Positions 5,569 to 13,459 of a stretch of 32,915 bases of DNA are shown here, piece after piece; the stretch's first letter is position 1; each line of letters opens with the position of its first letter. The DNA comes from Acetatifactor sp. (GTDB taxonomy: Bacteria; Bacillota; Clostridia; Lachnospirales; Lachnospiraceae). Location: positions 1 through 32,915 of the forward strand of contig JAEDDX010000025.1 in assembly GCA_016293615.1 (NCBI GenBank), read 5' to 3'. The translations under genes and the position numbers were made by a program. A model generated the notes under the pieces. The model ran no database searches and was not told the origin of the DNA. It saw nothing but the letters and a program-made list of their open reading frames with translations.

Positions 5569-8376
5569 TCAGACTACCTGTGCATGACTGCAGCCGGCGC
5601 TGTCCTTGGTGACCAGGATCATATGATCCACCCGGGAGGTCAGCTCCGCCACATGGGAAATGATGCCGATCTGACGGTCGCCCTCCGCCAGGCCAAGGAG
5701 CACCTCCATCGCCTGCTTCAGCGCATCTTCGTCCAGAGTACCGAAGCCCTCGTCCACAAACAGGGAATCCAGCAGAATACCGCCGCTGTTTGCACAGACC
5801 TCGTCTGCCAGCCCCAGTGCGAGCGCCAGGGAGGCCATGAAGCTTTCACCTCCGGAGAGGGTTCTGACACTTCTCTCGGAGCCGTTATAGTGGTCGATCA
5901 CGGAAATGTCAAGACCGGACCTCTTATTCAGACTCTCCTCCTCGCTCATGCGCACCAGGCTGAACTGCCCGCATGACATTTCCTCAAAGCGAAGGTTTGC
6001 GCGCTCCAGAATACTGTCGAAAATAGCAGTCTGCGCATAGGTCTCCAGAGAGATCTTGCGCTTTCCGGCCACCTGTCCCTTTACGGTGTCGGCGAGCATT
6101 TTCTTCCACTGCAGCTCCTCCTCGAGCTTTCTGGCCAGACTTCCGTTTGCGGCAAAACTTTTCTGCAGGGTCCCGTTGACCTGCATTCTGCCAAAGAGTC
6201 TCTCTCCATATGCCTTGCAGGCTTCCTTCCTGTCCAGAATCTCTTTATCGCATGCCTCCAGCTCCTTCCAATCCGGGGTGCTTTGCCCGGCACCTGCGAT
6301 ATCATTGTCCAGCTGCTTTACGCTTCCCTCCAGTCTGCCAATCTCCAGGGCGATCTTGCGCACCTCTTCGTCCGCAGCCTCCATCAGGCTCCGAAGCTCC
6401 GCTGCCTTCTTGCGCAATGCGGTGATCTTCCCCTGCGCTTCCTGTTTGGACGCCAGTTTCAGACCGCTCTTCGTCGTCTCAAAGGCTGTCTTCGTCTGTG
6501 CGGACGCGACGGTTGCCTCCGCAAGCTGCTCCTTCGTAGCCTCTGTCTCTGCCTGCAGCTTCTTCACACACTCTTCCCGCACAGGGAGCTGCTCACGCAG
6601 TCTGTCCAGTTCCTCGGCGTCCTTCTTTCGTAAGTCCAGTCTGCGGCAGCTTTCCTGATACTGCACGCTGCATTGCTCTGCTGCTTCCTCGCGAAGCGCT
6701 TCCGCCTTGGCCGGATCCTGATAGACAGACCTCTCTCCGAGAAGCTCTGCTGCCTTCTCCAAAAAACTCTCCTTCTGGCTCTGCAGCTGTGCCTGAATCG
6801 TCTTCACGCCATCCAGCGCATCCAGGGTCCTTTGTTCTGCCTCGCCTGCCATCTCCTGTGCTTCCTGCAATTGTTCTTCGGTGGGAGCACCCTCTGCCAG
6901 TACCGCAGGTTCGGGATGATGCAGCGACCCGCATACCGGACAGGGCTTGTTCTCTTCCAGACGGTCACGCGCCAGAATCCCGGCCTGCTCATCCAGGAAG
7001 GCATTGTTCATCCTGCGGTATTCCGCGGATGCTTTATCTGCAGCATCCCTTGCCTTTTCATAGATTTCCTGTTTCCCGGTGAGCTCCTCCGCAAGCCCCG
7101 CAAGCGCTTTCTCCTTTTCCGCGAGCGCATCAAGCTGCGTAAGCCTTTCCCGCAGGCGCAGATTCTCCGCCTTTTCCTTCTCGAAGTTTGCCTTGGCATC
7201 GGCAAGCAGGGCCATTCTCTCACGGGCTGTCTTTAGCTTCGCTTCCGCCGCCGTTTCCTCATCGAACAACTTCGCGACAGCCTCCGAAAGCCTCTTCTCC
7301 TCCGCTGCCGCCTCGGCCGTCTTCTTTCGAAGAAACTCCAGGTTCTCATAATCCGGCAGGGTTTGCTCCAACAAAGCCGCCTCACCTGTCAGCGCGGTGA
7401 TTTCAGGCTCCTTCGCATGCTGCTGCCTGCCGGTTTCCTTCGCAGACTCCAGCCTGCCCTTCAGTTCCTCGATCTGTTCATGGGCAGCCTTTCTTTTCGC
7501 TATTTTGTCCTGCAATACCTTCTGCTCATTGATTCTGACCTGAAGTGCATCGTGCTGCCCGGCTAAGTTCGCCTGTTCCTCTTCATTTTCCTTATGACTG
7601 AGTTCATCCAGCCTCATCTGTTCTTCCAAAAGTGCCTCTGCCGTATCCAGGTCCGGCACCTGATAGGTACAGATCTCCTCCCACTTACTCAGCGCTTCCT
7701 CTCCCGTCAGCAGCATTTTCCGAATGTCTTCCAAAAGTGCCGTGTTTCGTTTGTCATAGGCCTTTTTGACCTCTAAATAGTCATTGAAAATCCTGGTCTG
7801 GATCTCGTCGTAGCGCTCCGTATGAAACAGCTGTCTGAAAATCTTCTCACGCTCTCCCGAGGGGGCAATGAGCAGTTTCTGGAACTCTCCCTGCGCAAGC
7901 ATCGCCATCTGTGTAAACTGAATGCTGTCCACACCCAGGATCCGGATGATCTCCTTCGTCACCTTATCGACATCGGTTGCAAGGACATCGCCATCCCTGC
8001 CGTCGTCAAACACTGTGAGCACGGCTCCCGGCTTCTGCTCTACGAGCTTGGTCGCATCTCCCTTTTTCGGTGCCCTAAGGAACTTCGGGTTCCTGCGCAC
8101 ACGATAGGTCCTGTTCTTGTTTTCAAACACAAGCTCCACGAATGTGTCGACTTCCCGGTCCGCATAATTGCTGCGGAAACGCTCCGACTTATCCCGCACG
8201 CTGCCGCTCGCCGTTCCGTACAGGGCAAAGGTGATGGCGTCAAAAATCGTCGTCTTGCCGGAACCCGTATCTCCCGCGACCAGATACAGTCCCTTTCTTC
8301 CGAGCTTCTCAAAATCTATGGTCGTCTCTCCGGCATAGGAGCCGAAGGCTGACATGGTAAGTCTTATCGGTCTCAT
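5569..8376 (-). CDS. sbcC: Nuclease SbcCD subunit C (Rad50-like ATPase)
   Basis: 935 residues with the layout of SbcC/Rad50. The N-terminal ATPase half has Walker A GDTGSGKTT (residues 35-43) and a Q-loop region near QMAMLAQGEFQKLL. Long coiled coils rich in Glu, Lys and Ala (about 200-470 and 500-760) flank a zinc hook, CPVC, with Cys479 and Cys482. The C-terminal half has the signature LSGGESFMASLALALGLAD and Walker B GILLDSLFVDEGFGTLDEDAL. With SbcD it forms an ATP-dependent nuclease that opens DNA hairpins and processes blocked ends. The ATG follows the sbcD stop by one base, so the two are translationally coupled. The terminal residues after HMILVTKDSAG are short and unremarkable. Confidence 0.96.
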   Translation of the reverse strand: MRPIRLTMSAFGSYAGETTIDFEKLGRKGLYLVAGDTGSGKTTIFDAITFALYGTASGSVRDKSERFRSNYADREVDTFVELVFENKNRTYRVRRNPKFLRAPKKGDATKLVEQKPGAVLTVFDDGRDGDVLATDVDKVTKEIIRILGVDSIQFTQMAMLAQGEFQKLLIAPSGEREKIFRQLFHTERYDEIQTRIFNDYLEVKKAYDKRNTALLEDIRKMLLTGEEALSKWEEICTYQVPDLDTAEALLEEQMRLDELSHKENEEEQANLAGQHDALQVRINEQKVLQDKIAKRKAAHEQIEELKGRLESAKETGRQQHAKEPEITALTGEAALLEQTLPDYENLEFLRKKTAEAAAEEKRLSEAVAKLFDEETAAEAKLKTARERMALLADAKANFEKEKAENLRLRERLTQLDALAEKEKALAGLAEELTGKQEIYEKARDAADKASAEYRRMNNAFLDEQAGILARDRLEENKPCPVCGSLHHPEPAVLAEGAPTEEQLQEAQEMAGEAEQRTLDALDGVKTIQAQLQSQKESFLEKAAELLGERSVYQDPAKAEALREEAAEQCSVQYQESCRRLDLRKKDAEELDRLREQLPVREECVKKLQAETEATKEQLAEATVASAQTKTAFETTKSGLKLASKQEAQGKITALRKKAAELRSLMEAADEEVRKIALEIGRLEGSVKQLDNDIAGAGQSTPDWKELEACDKEILDRKEACKAYGERLFGRMQVNGTLQKSFAANGSLARKLEEELQWKKMLADTVKGQVAGKRKISLETYAQTAIFDSILERANLRFEEMSCGQFSLVRMSEEESLNKRSGLDISVIDHYNGSERSVRTLSGGESFMASLALALGLADEVCANSGGILLDSLFVDEGFGTLDEDALKQAMEVLLGLAEGDRQIGIISHVAELTSRVDHMILVTKDSAGCSHAQVV

Positions 8377-8377
8377 C

Positions 8378-9499
8378 TTACTCCTCCGTCACTTCGTCAA
8401 TCAATTTCTCCAGATAAGCCCGCTGCATATCGCTCAGGGGCTGGTTGTTCTGCAGGACATAAAGCTGCTCAATCAGTTCCAGTTCTGTAAGCTCCCGCTC
8501 ACCGGGCGCATCCGTAAATTCCTTTTTCTCGCGTGTGCGCTTGTTGTCGTAGCTAAGCTGCATCAGATTGGGGAACACGCTAAGAAGCCTGCGAAATGCC
8601 TCCGGAACATCCATTTCATCCAACAGAACCACCTCCGCATAGTCCTCGACAGGCTTGAACTTATGCTTCTCCATGATATCCTCAAACAGCCCGGTCTCAC
8701 GGATAAAGTCTCTCTTCGGCGACAGAGGTCTCGTGGACACCTTCAGCTCACCCTTGGCCCCAAGCTCTGCCACCGTCACGGACTTCTCCTGTCCGACCTC
8801 GGAAAAAGAATACTTTAAGGGGGTTCCGCAGTACCGGATGCGGTCGCTGTGCACAGGCTGCGGGGTATGAATATGCCCGAGTGCCACATAATCAAACGCC
8901 TCAAAGCAGGCGCCGTTTACATTGTCAAGTCCGCCCACCGTCACCTCGGAATCGCAGGTTTTCGCACCCGTCACAAACTGATGCGCCACCAAAATATTTC
9001 TCTGCGCGGGATCCACCTGCATCTGTGCGATTGCCACACGCATCGCATCCGTGTAATCATTGATTTCCTCCTCCGGAAAATAACGCTTCACATGCACGGG
9101 CTTCACAAAGGGCATCAGATAGATATGAACCGGCCCGAACGCATCCGTAAGCACGATCGGGGTAACCTCCCCGCGGTACACGGGTGACAGATAGATGCCG
9201 TTATACTCTAACAGTCTGGACGCAAACGCGATCCGCTCCGGCGAATCATGGTTGCCGCTGATGACAAAGACCTTCGTGTTGCTTCGGCAGAGTTTCACGA
9301 GAAAATCATCAAACAACTCCATCGCCTCTCCCGACGGAATCGGTTTGTCGTAGACATCCCCTGCAATCAAAACCGCGTCGGGCTTTTCCTCGAGGACGAT
9401 TCCGAGAATCTGCTCCAGGATATCCTCCTGCTCCTCTATCATGGAAAAGTTCTTGACCCGCTTCCCCAGATGCAGGTCTGAAATATGTATGAACTTCAT
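8378..9499 (-). CDS. sbcD: Nuclease SbcCD subunit D (Mre11-like)
   Basis: 373 residues, a calcineurin-like metallophosphoesterase. All phosphoesterase motifs are present in order: ISDLHLGKR near the N-terminus, IAGDVYDK, ISGNHDSPERI, the histidine of VAHQFV, and ALGHIHTPQ. A C-terminal capping domain includes LSPKRDFIRE. It supplies the manganese-dependent exo/endonuclease activity of SbcCD. The start is supported by GGGAGGAG nine bases upstream. It is the first gene of the sbcD-sbcC unit. A possible -35 (TTGACA, 9567-9572 on the complementary strand) lies upstream, but its -10 is weak. Confidence 0.96.
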   Translation of the reverse strand: MKFIHISDLHLGKRVKNFSMIEEQEDILEQILGIVLEEKPDAVLIAGDVYDKPIPSGEAMELFDDFLVKLCRSNTKVFVISGNHDSPERIAFASRLLEYNGIYLSPVYRGEVTPIVLTDAFGPVHIYLMPFVKPVHVKRYFPEEEINDYTDAMRVAIAQMQVDPAQRNILVAHQFVTGAKTCDSEVTVGGLDNVNGACFEAFDYVALGHIHTPQPVHSDRIRYCGTPLKYSFSEVGQEKSVTVAELGAKGELKVSTRPLSPKRDFIRETGLFEDIMEKHKFKPVEDYAEVVLLDEMDVPEAFRRLLSVFPNLMQLSYDNKRTREKKEFTDAPGERELTELELIEQLYVLQNNQPLSDMQRAYLEKLIDEVTEE

Positions 9500-9770
9500 T
9501 GCTTTGCTCCTCCCTCTATTGGTTTCAAAATCACAGGCTGCGCCTTCTTAGCCAAAACAGTTACCTTGTCAATATTGTATCGCAAACGCGCAGATTGTTC
9601 CAGCAAAACTATTGCCCTCCCAATCCAAAAAGAAAGCCCTTCGCGGTATTCTGTTGCGAAAAATAACTGCTTTTCTTACTTTCGAAAAATCAAAAAATAG
9701 AGTATAATCATACTGTCACAGGTAATGGTTTTGTCCGAAGCAATCGGGAGTGATTTGAGGAGTATTTGCC

Positions 9771-10334
9771 ATGAAACGATATATTGCCTTGTTAAGAGGT
9801 ATCAACATAAGCGGAAGAAACAAAATACCCATGCCGGAGCTGAAAGCATATCTGACAGAACTCGGTTACAGCGGCGTTCAGACATACCTCAATAGCGGGA
9901 ATGTTGCTTTCTCTGTTGACGGAGAGAACGAAAACACTCTTTCGGTCACGATCAGGGATATGATACAGAAGCGGTTCGGCCCGGACATTCCGGTGTATGT
10001 GATCTTGCAGGAAAAGCTGGAAGAGATATTGAGCAAGGCCCCGGATTGGTGGGGAACATCCGACAAAGGCAGATACGATAACCTGATATTTGTGCTGTCT
10101 CCGGCTACCGCTGAAAGCATTGCGGAGAAAATCGGAGAACCCACAAAGGAATTGGAACAGATCCGGATTTGCGATAACACGATTTTCTGGTCTTTCGACC
10201 GGACGAATTATGCGAAAGCAAACTGGTGGAAAAAAACAGCAGCCAAGGGAATCGGCGAACTGCTGACGATCAGAACGGCGAATACCCTGAGAAAGCTGCT
10301 GCAAATGACCGGAATAGAGAGGACTGTCGGATGA
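9771..10334 (+). CDS. DUF1697 family protein
   Basis: 187 residues matching the DUF1697 family over its length: the start YIALLRGINISGRNKIPMPEL, then LGYSGVQTYLNSGNVAF, a central acidic/aromatic region with DWWG, and a C-terminal TNYAKANWWKK...TIRTANTLRKLL block. Members are small soluble proteins of unknown biochemical role, common as single genes in Firmicutes. GAGGAG nine bases upstream supports the start. A TATAAT at 9703-9708 is a plausible -10, with a weak TTCGAA 16 bp before it. The stop overlaps the next start (ATGA), so the pentad-repeat protein is translated from the same message. Confidence 0.9.
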   Translation: MKRYIALLRGINISGRNKIPMPELKAYLTELGYSGVQTYLNSGNVAFSVDGENENTLSVTIRDMIQKRFGPDIPVYVILQEKLEEILSKAPDWWGTSDKGRYDNLIFVLSPATAESIAEKIGEPTKELEQIRICDNTIFWSFDRTNYAKANWWKKTAAKGIGELLTIRTANTLRKLLQMTGIERTVG

Positions 10335-11410
10335 CTGCTGCGGGAATTGTGTTTTTATGTCTTTTGGTTCTGTTGCTTGCCTTCATCGCCGTAACATACC
10401 GGCGCGCGCAAAAAAACGGTGGGCACGGCAAGGAAGACTCGGACAGACAAGGATTGGATCAGGAATGGTACGATGAAGAAGGTTACGACAGGGACGGTTA
10501 CAACCGCGAAGGCTTCGATCGTGACGGATATGATAAGGATGGATACTCTGTGACAGGCTACAATGTGCAAGGATATGACAGAGCAGGTTCTGACTGCGAC
10601 GGCTTTGATGCCAGGGGCTTCGACTGCGAAGGCTACGGCAGAGACGGTTTTGACAAGACAGGCTACGACCGCGAGGGGTATAGCCGTCAGGGCTTCGACA
10701 GAAACGGTTACAACAGAGACGGCTTCGATAAATATGGCTATGACAAAGAAGGCTTCGACCGCGAGGGTTATAACCGGGAAGGCTATAACCGCGAAGGCTA
10801 CAACCAAAGCGGCTTTGACCGCGAGGGCTTCGACAGAGACGGCCGCAATGTGTACGGTATGAGCAGGGAGAAGGTCTCCGAGTTCGACCAAAAAGGCGAT
10901 ACCTTAAGCCGGCTCACGGCCATGGGCTTTCCCAACTGCCGCGCGACCTGGTTCAAGACTTACCGGTTTGAGCGGATCGAGGACTACTGTCAGCATGTGT
11001 ACGCCGCCATGGAATTCGTGCTGGACGGGCAGGAGGAAAGCGCCCTCACGCAGGGAGCGGCACCGCTCTATTCCTGGGTCCTGTGCGTGCTCGAGCTTTC
11101 CGCCAAAGCAGCGCCTCCCGTGATATGTGAACTGAAAGAAACCGTGAGCGCCCGTATAGCCCGTTTCTATCTCATGACAGACAACTGCCATAAGGCGAAA
11201 ACCTGCGCGGATGAGTATCTGGCTTCTACCGAAGCAATGTCTAAGAGACTGCAGAAGAAGCTGAAGGCCGGCGCAGCCCCGCAGGAAGTCTTTTTACAGG
11301 AACTGGAGAGCATGATAAAGAAAAGCAGACTGCAGATCTCTGAAAGACTTGCAGCCCGCCTGTATGAATATCTGATGTTACTGCTTTCCCCGGAGGACTT
11401 ACTTTCTTAG
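10331..11410 (+). CDS. Membrane-anchored pentapeptide-repeat protein, [YF]-[DN]-x-x-G type
   Basis: 359 residues; no named family is recognised. Residues 4-23 are a hydrophobic helix (IVFLCLLVLLLAFIAV) followed by RR, consistent with a single N-terminal anchor and a cytosolic body. From residue 47 to 176 (10469-10858) come 26 uninterrupted pentads such as YDRDG, YNREG, FDKYG. Aromatic and glycine positions are nearly fixed and the middle is Arg/Lys plus Asp/Glu. Two looser pentads precede them. Residues 177-359 form a helical domain with MGFPNCRATWFKTYRFERIEDYCQHV and a C-terminal Leu-rich end. This is not the A(D/N)Lxx beta-helix pentapeptide family. The start is chosen at the ATGA overlap with DUF1697, with GAGGA upstream; the frame is open further upstream but overlaps DUF1697. 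Its end overlaps metY by 12 bp, tail to tail, with no terminator between them. Confidence 0.85.
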   Translation: MTAAGIVFLCLLVLLLAFIAVTYRRAQKNGGHGKEDSDRQGLDQEWYDEEGYDRDGYNREGFDRDGYDKDGYSVTGYNVQGYDRAGSDCDGFDARGFDCEGYGRDGFDKTGYDREGYSRQGFDRNGYNRDGFDKYGYDKEGFDREGYNREGYNREGYNQSGFDREGFDRDGRNVYGMSREKVSEFDQKGDTLSRLTAMGFPNCRATWFKTYRFERIEDYCQHVYAAMEFVLDGQEESALTQGAAPLYSWVLCVLELSAKAAPPVICELKETVSARIARFYLMTDNCHKAKTCADEYLASTEAMSKRLQKKLKAGAAPQEVFLQELESMIKKSRLQISERLAARLYEYLMLLLSPEDLLS

Positions 11411-12685
11411 TGCGGCAAAGCCTCTTTCAAAGTCTTCGATGATGTCATCGATGTGCTCTGTTCCGATGGAGAGTCGGATGGTGTTCTGCCCGATGCCCTG
11501 GTCCGCAAGTTCTGCCTCACTGAGCTGTGCATGGGTCGTGGTCGCAGGATGGATGACGAGGCTCTTCACATCCGCTACATTTGCAAGCAGGGAGAAAATC
11601 TCCAGATGATCGATGAAGGTATGCGCCTCTGCCTGTCCCCCCTTGATGTCGAAGGTGAAGATGGAGCCGCCTCCGTTCGGGAAGTATTTTTCATAAAGTG
11701 CATGATCAGGGTGATCCGGAAGAGACGGATGGTTCACCTTTTCAACTAAGGGATGGTGGGAAAGATATTCCACCACCTTTTTTGTATTCTCCGCATGTCT
11801 GTCCAGACGAAGAGACAGGGTCTCTACGCCCTGCAGCAGCAGGAAAGCGTTGAAGGGCGAAATGCATGCACCGCTGTCGCGCAGCAGGATCGCGCGGATG
11901 TAGGTGACAAACGCTGCACCCTTGGCAGCCTCTGCAAAGGATACGCCGTGATAGCTGGGATTCGGCTCTGCAATCGCAGGATAGTTTCCGCTTGCCTTCC
12001 AGTCAAACCTGCCGCTGTCCACAATGATACCGCCCAAAGTGGTTCCGTGTCCGCCGATAAACTTGGTTGCGGAATGTACTACGATGTCAGCTCCGTGCTC
12101 GATGGGACGAATCAGATAGGGCGTGCCGAATGTATTGTCAATGACAAGGGGCAGGCCATGCTTATGGGCAATCTCTGCGATCGCATCGATATCGGGAATA
12201 TCGGAGTTGGGATTACCGAGCGTCTCCAGGTAGATGGCTCTGGTATTCTCACGGATGGCTCCCTCGACTTCCTCGAGATCATGGGCGTTCACAAAGGTTG
12301 TATTGATTCCGTAATGAGGGAGCGTGTGGGCCAGCAGATTGTAGCTGCCGCCGTAAATGGTCTTCTGTGCTACAATATGACCGCCGTCTCCCGCGAGTGC
12401 CTCAATGGTATATGTAATCGCTGCCGCACCGGAGGCAACCGCAAGCGCCGCCGTGCCGCCCTCCAAAGCTGCAATTCTCTTCTCCAAAACATCCTGTGTG
12501 GAATTGGTCAGTCTGCCATAGATATTGCCGGCATCCGCCAGGCCAAAACGGGCCGCCGCATGCGCGGAATCACGAAACACATAAGATGTGGTCTGATAGA
12601 TCGGTACTGCTCTCGCATCGGTAGCCGGGTCCGGCTGCTCCTGTCCGACATGTAACTGTAAGGTTTCAAATCTGTATTTGCTCAT
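11399..12685 (-). CDS. metY: O-acetylhomoserine sulfhydrylase / aminocarboxypropyltransferase
   Basis: 428 residues of the Cys/Met-metabolism PLP enzyme family (fold type I). The pattern fits MetY: start RFETLQLHVGQEQPDPATDARAVPIYQTTSY, IYGRLTNSTQDVLEKRIAALEGG, LGNPNSDIPDI, VIDNTFGTPYL, the PLP lysine Lys208 in HSATKFIGGHGTTLGG, and the C-terminal TTTHAQLS...IRLSIGTEHIDDII. It condenses O-acetylhomoserine with sulfide to homocysteine in the cytosol. The start at 12685 is supported by GAGGAG; six codons further upstream are open but unlikely. A strong promoter overlaps a 23-bp site shared with cysK, which points to control by sulfur or cysteine status. Confidence 0.95.
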   Translation of the reverse strand: MSKYRFETLQLHVGQEQPDPATDARAVPIYQTTSYVFRDSAHAAARFGLADAGNIYGRLTNSTQDVLEKRIAALEGGTAALAVASGAAAITYTIEALAGDGGHIVAQKTIYGGSYNLLAHTLPHYGINTTFVNAHDLEEVEGAIRENTRAIYLETLGNPNSDIPDIDAIAEIAHKHGLPLVIDNTFGTPYLIRPIEHGADIVVHSATKFIGGHGTTLGGIIVDSGRFDWKASGNYPAIAEPNPSYHGVSFAEAAKGAAFVTYIRAILLRDSGACISPFNAFLLLQGVETLSLRLDRHAENTKKVVEYLSHHPLVEKVNHPSLPDHPDHALYEKYFPNGGGSIFTFDIKGGQAEAHTFIDHLEIFSLLANVADVKSLVIHPATTTHAQLSEAELADQGIGQNTIRLSIGTEHIDDIIEDFERGFAALRK

Positions 12686-12738
12686 AGTATTAACTCCTCT
12701 CATCTTCCTAATCTCGTTTGTTGTTTGAATCTGTTTGG

Positions 12739-12767
12739 AGTATAGACCTTATTTCCTACTATGTCAA
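12739..12767 (-). promoter_or_regulatory. metY promoter
   Basis: Read on the minus strand: TTGACA (12767-12762), a 17-bp spacer, TATACT (12744-12739). The -35 is perfect and the -10 matches five of six. The leader to the metY ATG is about 45 bp, too short for an S-box or T-box riboswitch. Confidence 0.85.
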
Positions 12768-12773
12768 TAGGTT
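12751..12773 (-). promoter_or_regulatory. Candidate cysteine-regulon operator at metY
   Basis: The 23-bp site AACCTATTGACATAGTAGGAAAT, in two parts AACCTATTGA and CATAGTAGGAAAT, spans the metY -35 box. It matches the site at cysK (31450-31472) at 20 of 23 bases and contains the imperfect dyad CCTA/TAGG. A repressor bound here would block RNA polymerase. The Rrf2-type protein at 29958-30398 is the obvious candidate. Confidence 0.7.
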
Positions 12774-12802
12774 ATATCGAATTTGTATGATTTTTTTCAT
12801 AT

Positions 12803-12830
12803 TGCGCTATCTTTCGGGAAATGCTATACT
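12803..12830 (+). promoter_or_regulatory. Promoter of the small membrane peptide gene
   Basis: TTGCGC (about 12803-12808), a 16-bp spacer and TATACT (12825-12830) on the plus strand, divergent from the metY promoter and about 30 bp from the metY operator. The start codon of the peptide follows about 38 bp downstream of the -10. Confidence 0.55.
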
Positions 12831-12867
12831 GAAAATATCTTTTCAGTAGAACATGGGAGGTGTTTCC

Positions 12868-12978
12868 TTGAATATTATATTAATGGGTGGGCTCCTGATC
12901 ATTATCATTGCCGTGATCATTGCCATCGTCAGCGCTGTTGCGGCGGCCGTAGCAGCCGAAACCGATTCGGATGAATAA
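12868..12978 (+). CDS. 36-residue single-pass membrane peptide (TTG start)
   Basis: A small gene of 37 codons starting with TTG, seven bases after GGGAGG. The peptide is MNIILMGGLL then an Ile/Val/Ala-rich membrane helix of about 22 residues, ending in the acidic tail ETDSDE. The promoter upstream (12803-12830) and the terminator downstream (12986-13019) form a complete transcription unit, which is the main reason to accept it. It is divergent from metY, with the metY operator between them. I do not recognise a family; short hydrophobic peptides may modulate membrane proteins or act as toxins, but nothing here decides. Confidence 0.6.
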   Translation: MNIILMGGLLIIIIAVIIAIVSAVAAAVAAETDSDE

Positions 12979-12985
12979 GCAAAAC

Positions 12986-13019
12986 AATGGGGACAGAGTC
13001 AGCAGACTTCGTCCCCATT
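12986..13019 (+). terminator. Intrinsic terminator after the small membrane peptide
   Basis: AATGGGGAC (12986-12994) pairs with GTCCCCATT (13011-13019), a perfect 9-bp stem with a 16-nt loop. CTTCTTTCCTT follows. It begins 7 bp after the TAA of the peptide gene. Confidence 0.8.
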
Positions 13020-13459
13020 CTTCTTTCCTTACTTCACAAACTGCGACACGCCCCGTCTCAACGGAATCAGAAGTACCAGTTCTTTGCGCAACACCCCGTT
13101 TTAGTACAATGCATCATTGTAATTCTGTTGATTGCCACATTACTTTTGTTGAAAAGTACATGATTTGAGCGGTTATAACGGATTTTGTTGTAGAGCGTTT
13201 CAACAGATTTCTGTAAAATCCGCTATGTTGTTGTAATCTCCCTCTTCATGCACGCATTTCAACGCTGTTATGCAACAATTTCATCGCATTTCTCTGTTTT
13301 TGTTGTACGCCTGTACAACAAAGCACTCGCTCCCCTGCCATTTTCGGGACAGAAGTCGTCCTCCGGCACCTTTCCCGGGCAATAGAAGCGTTTATCGGGG
13401 TCGAAACTCAGCTTTTACTCTGTGTCAAAGGATGATTGCATCAGAAGGAATCTCCACCC
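13020..13459. other. 440-bp convergent intergenic stretch with dyads
   Basis: It lies between the small peptide unit (plus) and the ABC-F gene (minus). It contains a CGGATTTT/AAAATCCG inverted repeat around 13170-13225, several TTGTTGTA/TACAACAA motifs, and a perfect 10-bp hairpin at 13299-13322. No gene is supported. A minus-strand frame at about 13268-13411 has a protein-like composition (CPGKVPEDDFCPENG) but no start codon or ribosome binding site, so at most it is a remnant. Confidence 0.5.
13299..13322. other. Perfect 10-bp palindromic hairpin
   Basis: TTTGTTGTAC (13299-13308), loop GCCT, GTACAACAAA (13313-13322). It lies downstream of the ABC-F stop on the minus strand but lacks a U-tract there, so it could only be a weak terminator. 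Otherwise it may be a protein-binding dyad. The arm repeats the TTGTTGTA motif seen elsewhere in this intergenic stretch. Confidence 0.55.

Noticed and set aside
11753..12655. 300-codon plus-strand frame opposite metY
   Set aside because: It is a shadow of a clearly conserved PLP enzyme; its composition is that of a reversed reading.
12686..12750. S-box or T-box riboswitch before metY (and before cysK)
   Set aside because: The leaders are only about 45-50 nt, contain no matching conserved elements, and are explained by the operator-promoter arrangement.
13268..13411. Small minus-strand gene downstream of the ABC-F gene (CPGKVPEDDFCPENG frame)
   Set aside because: The composition looks protein-like but there is no start codon or ribosome binding site, and the frame is short.
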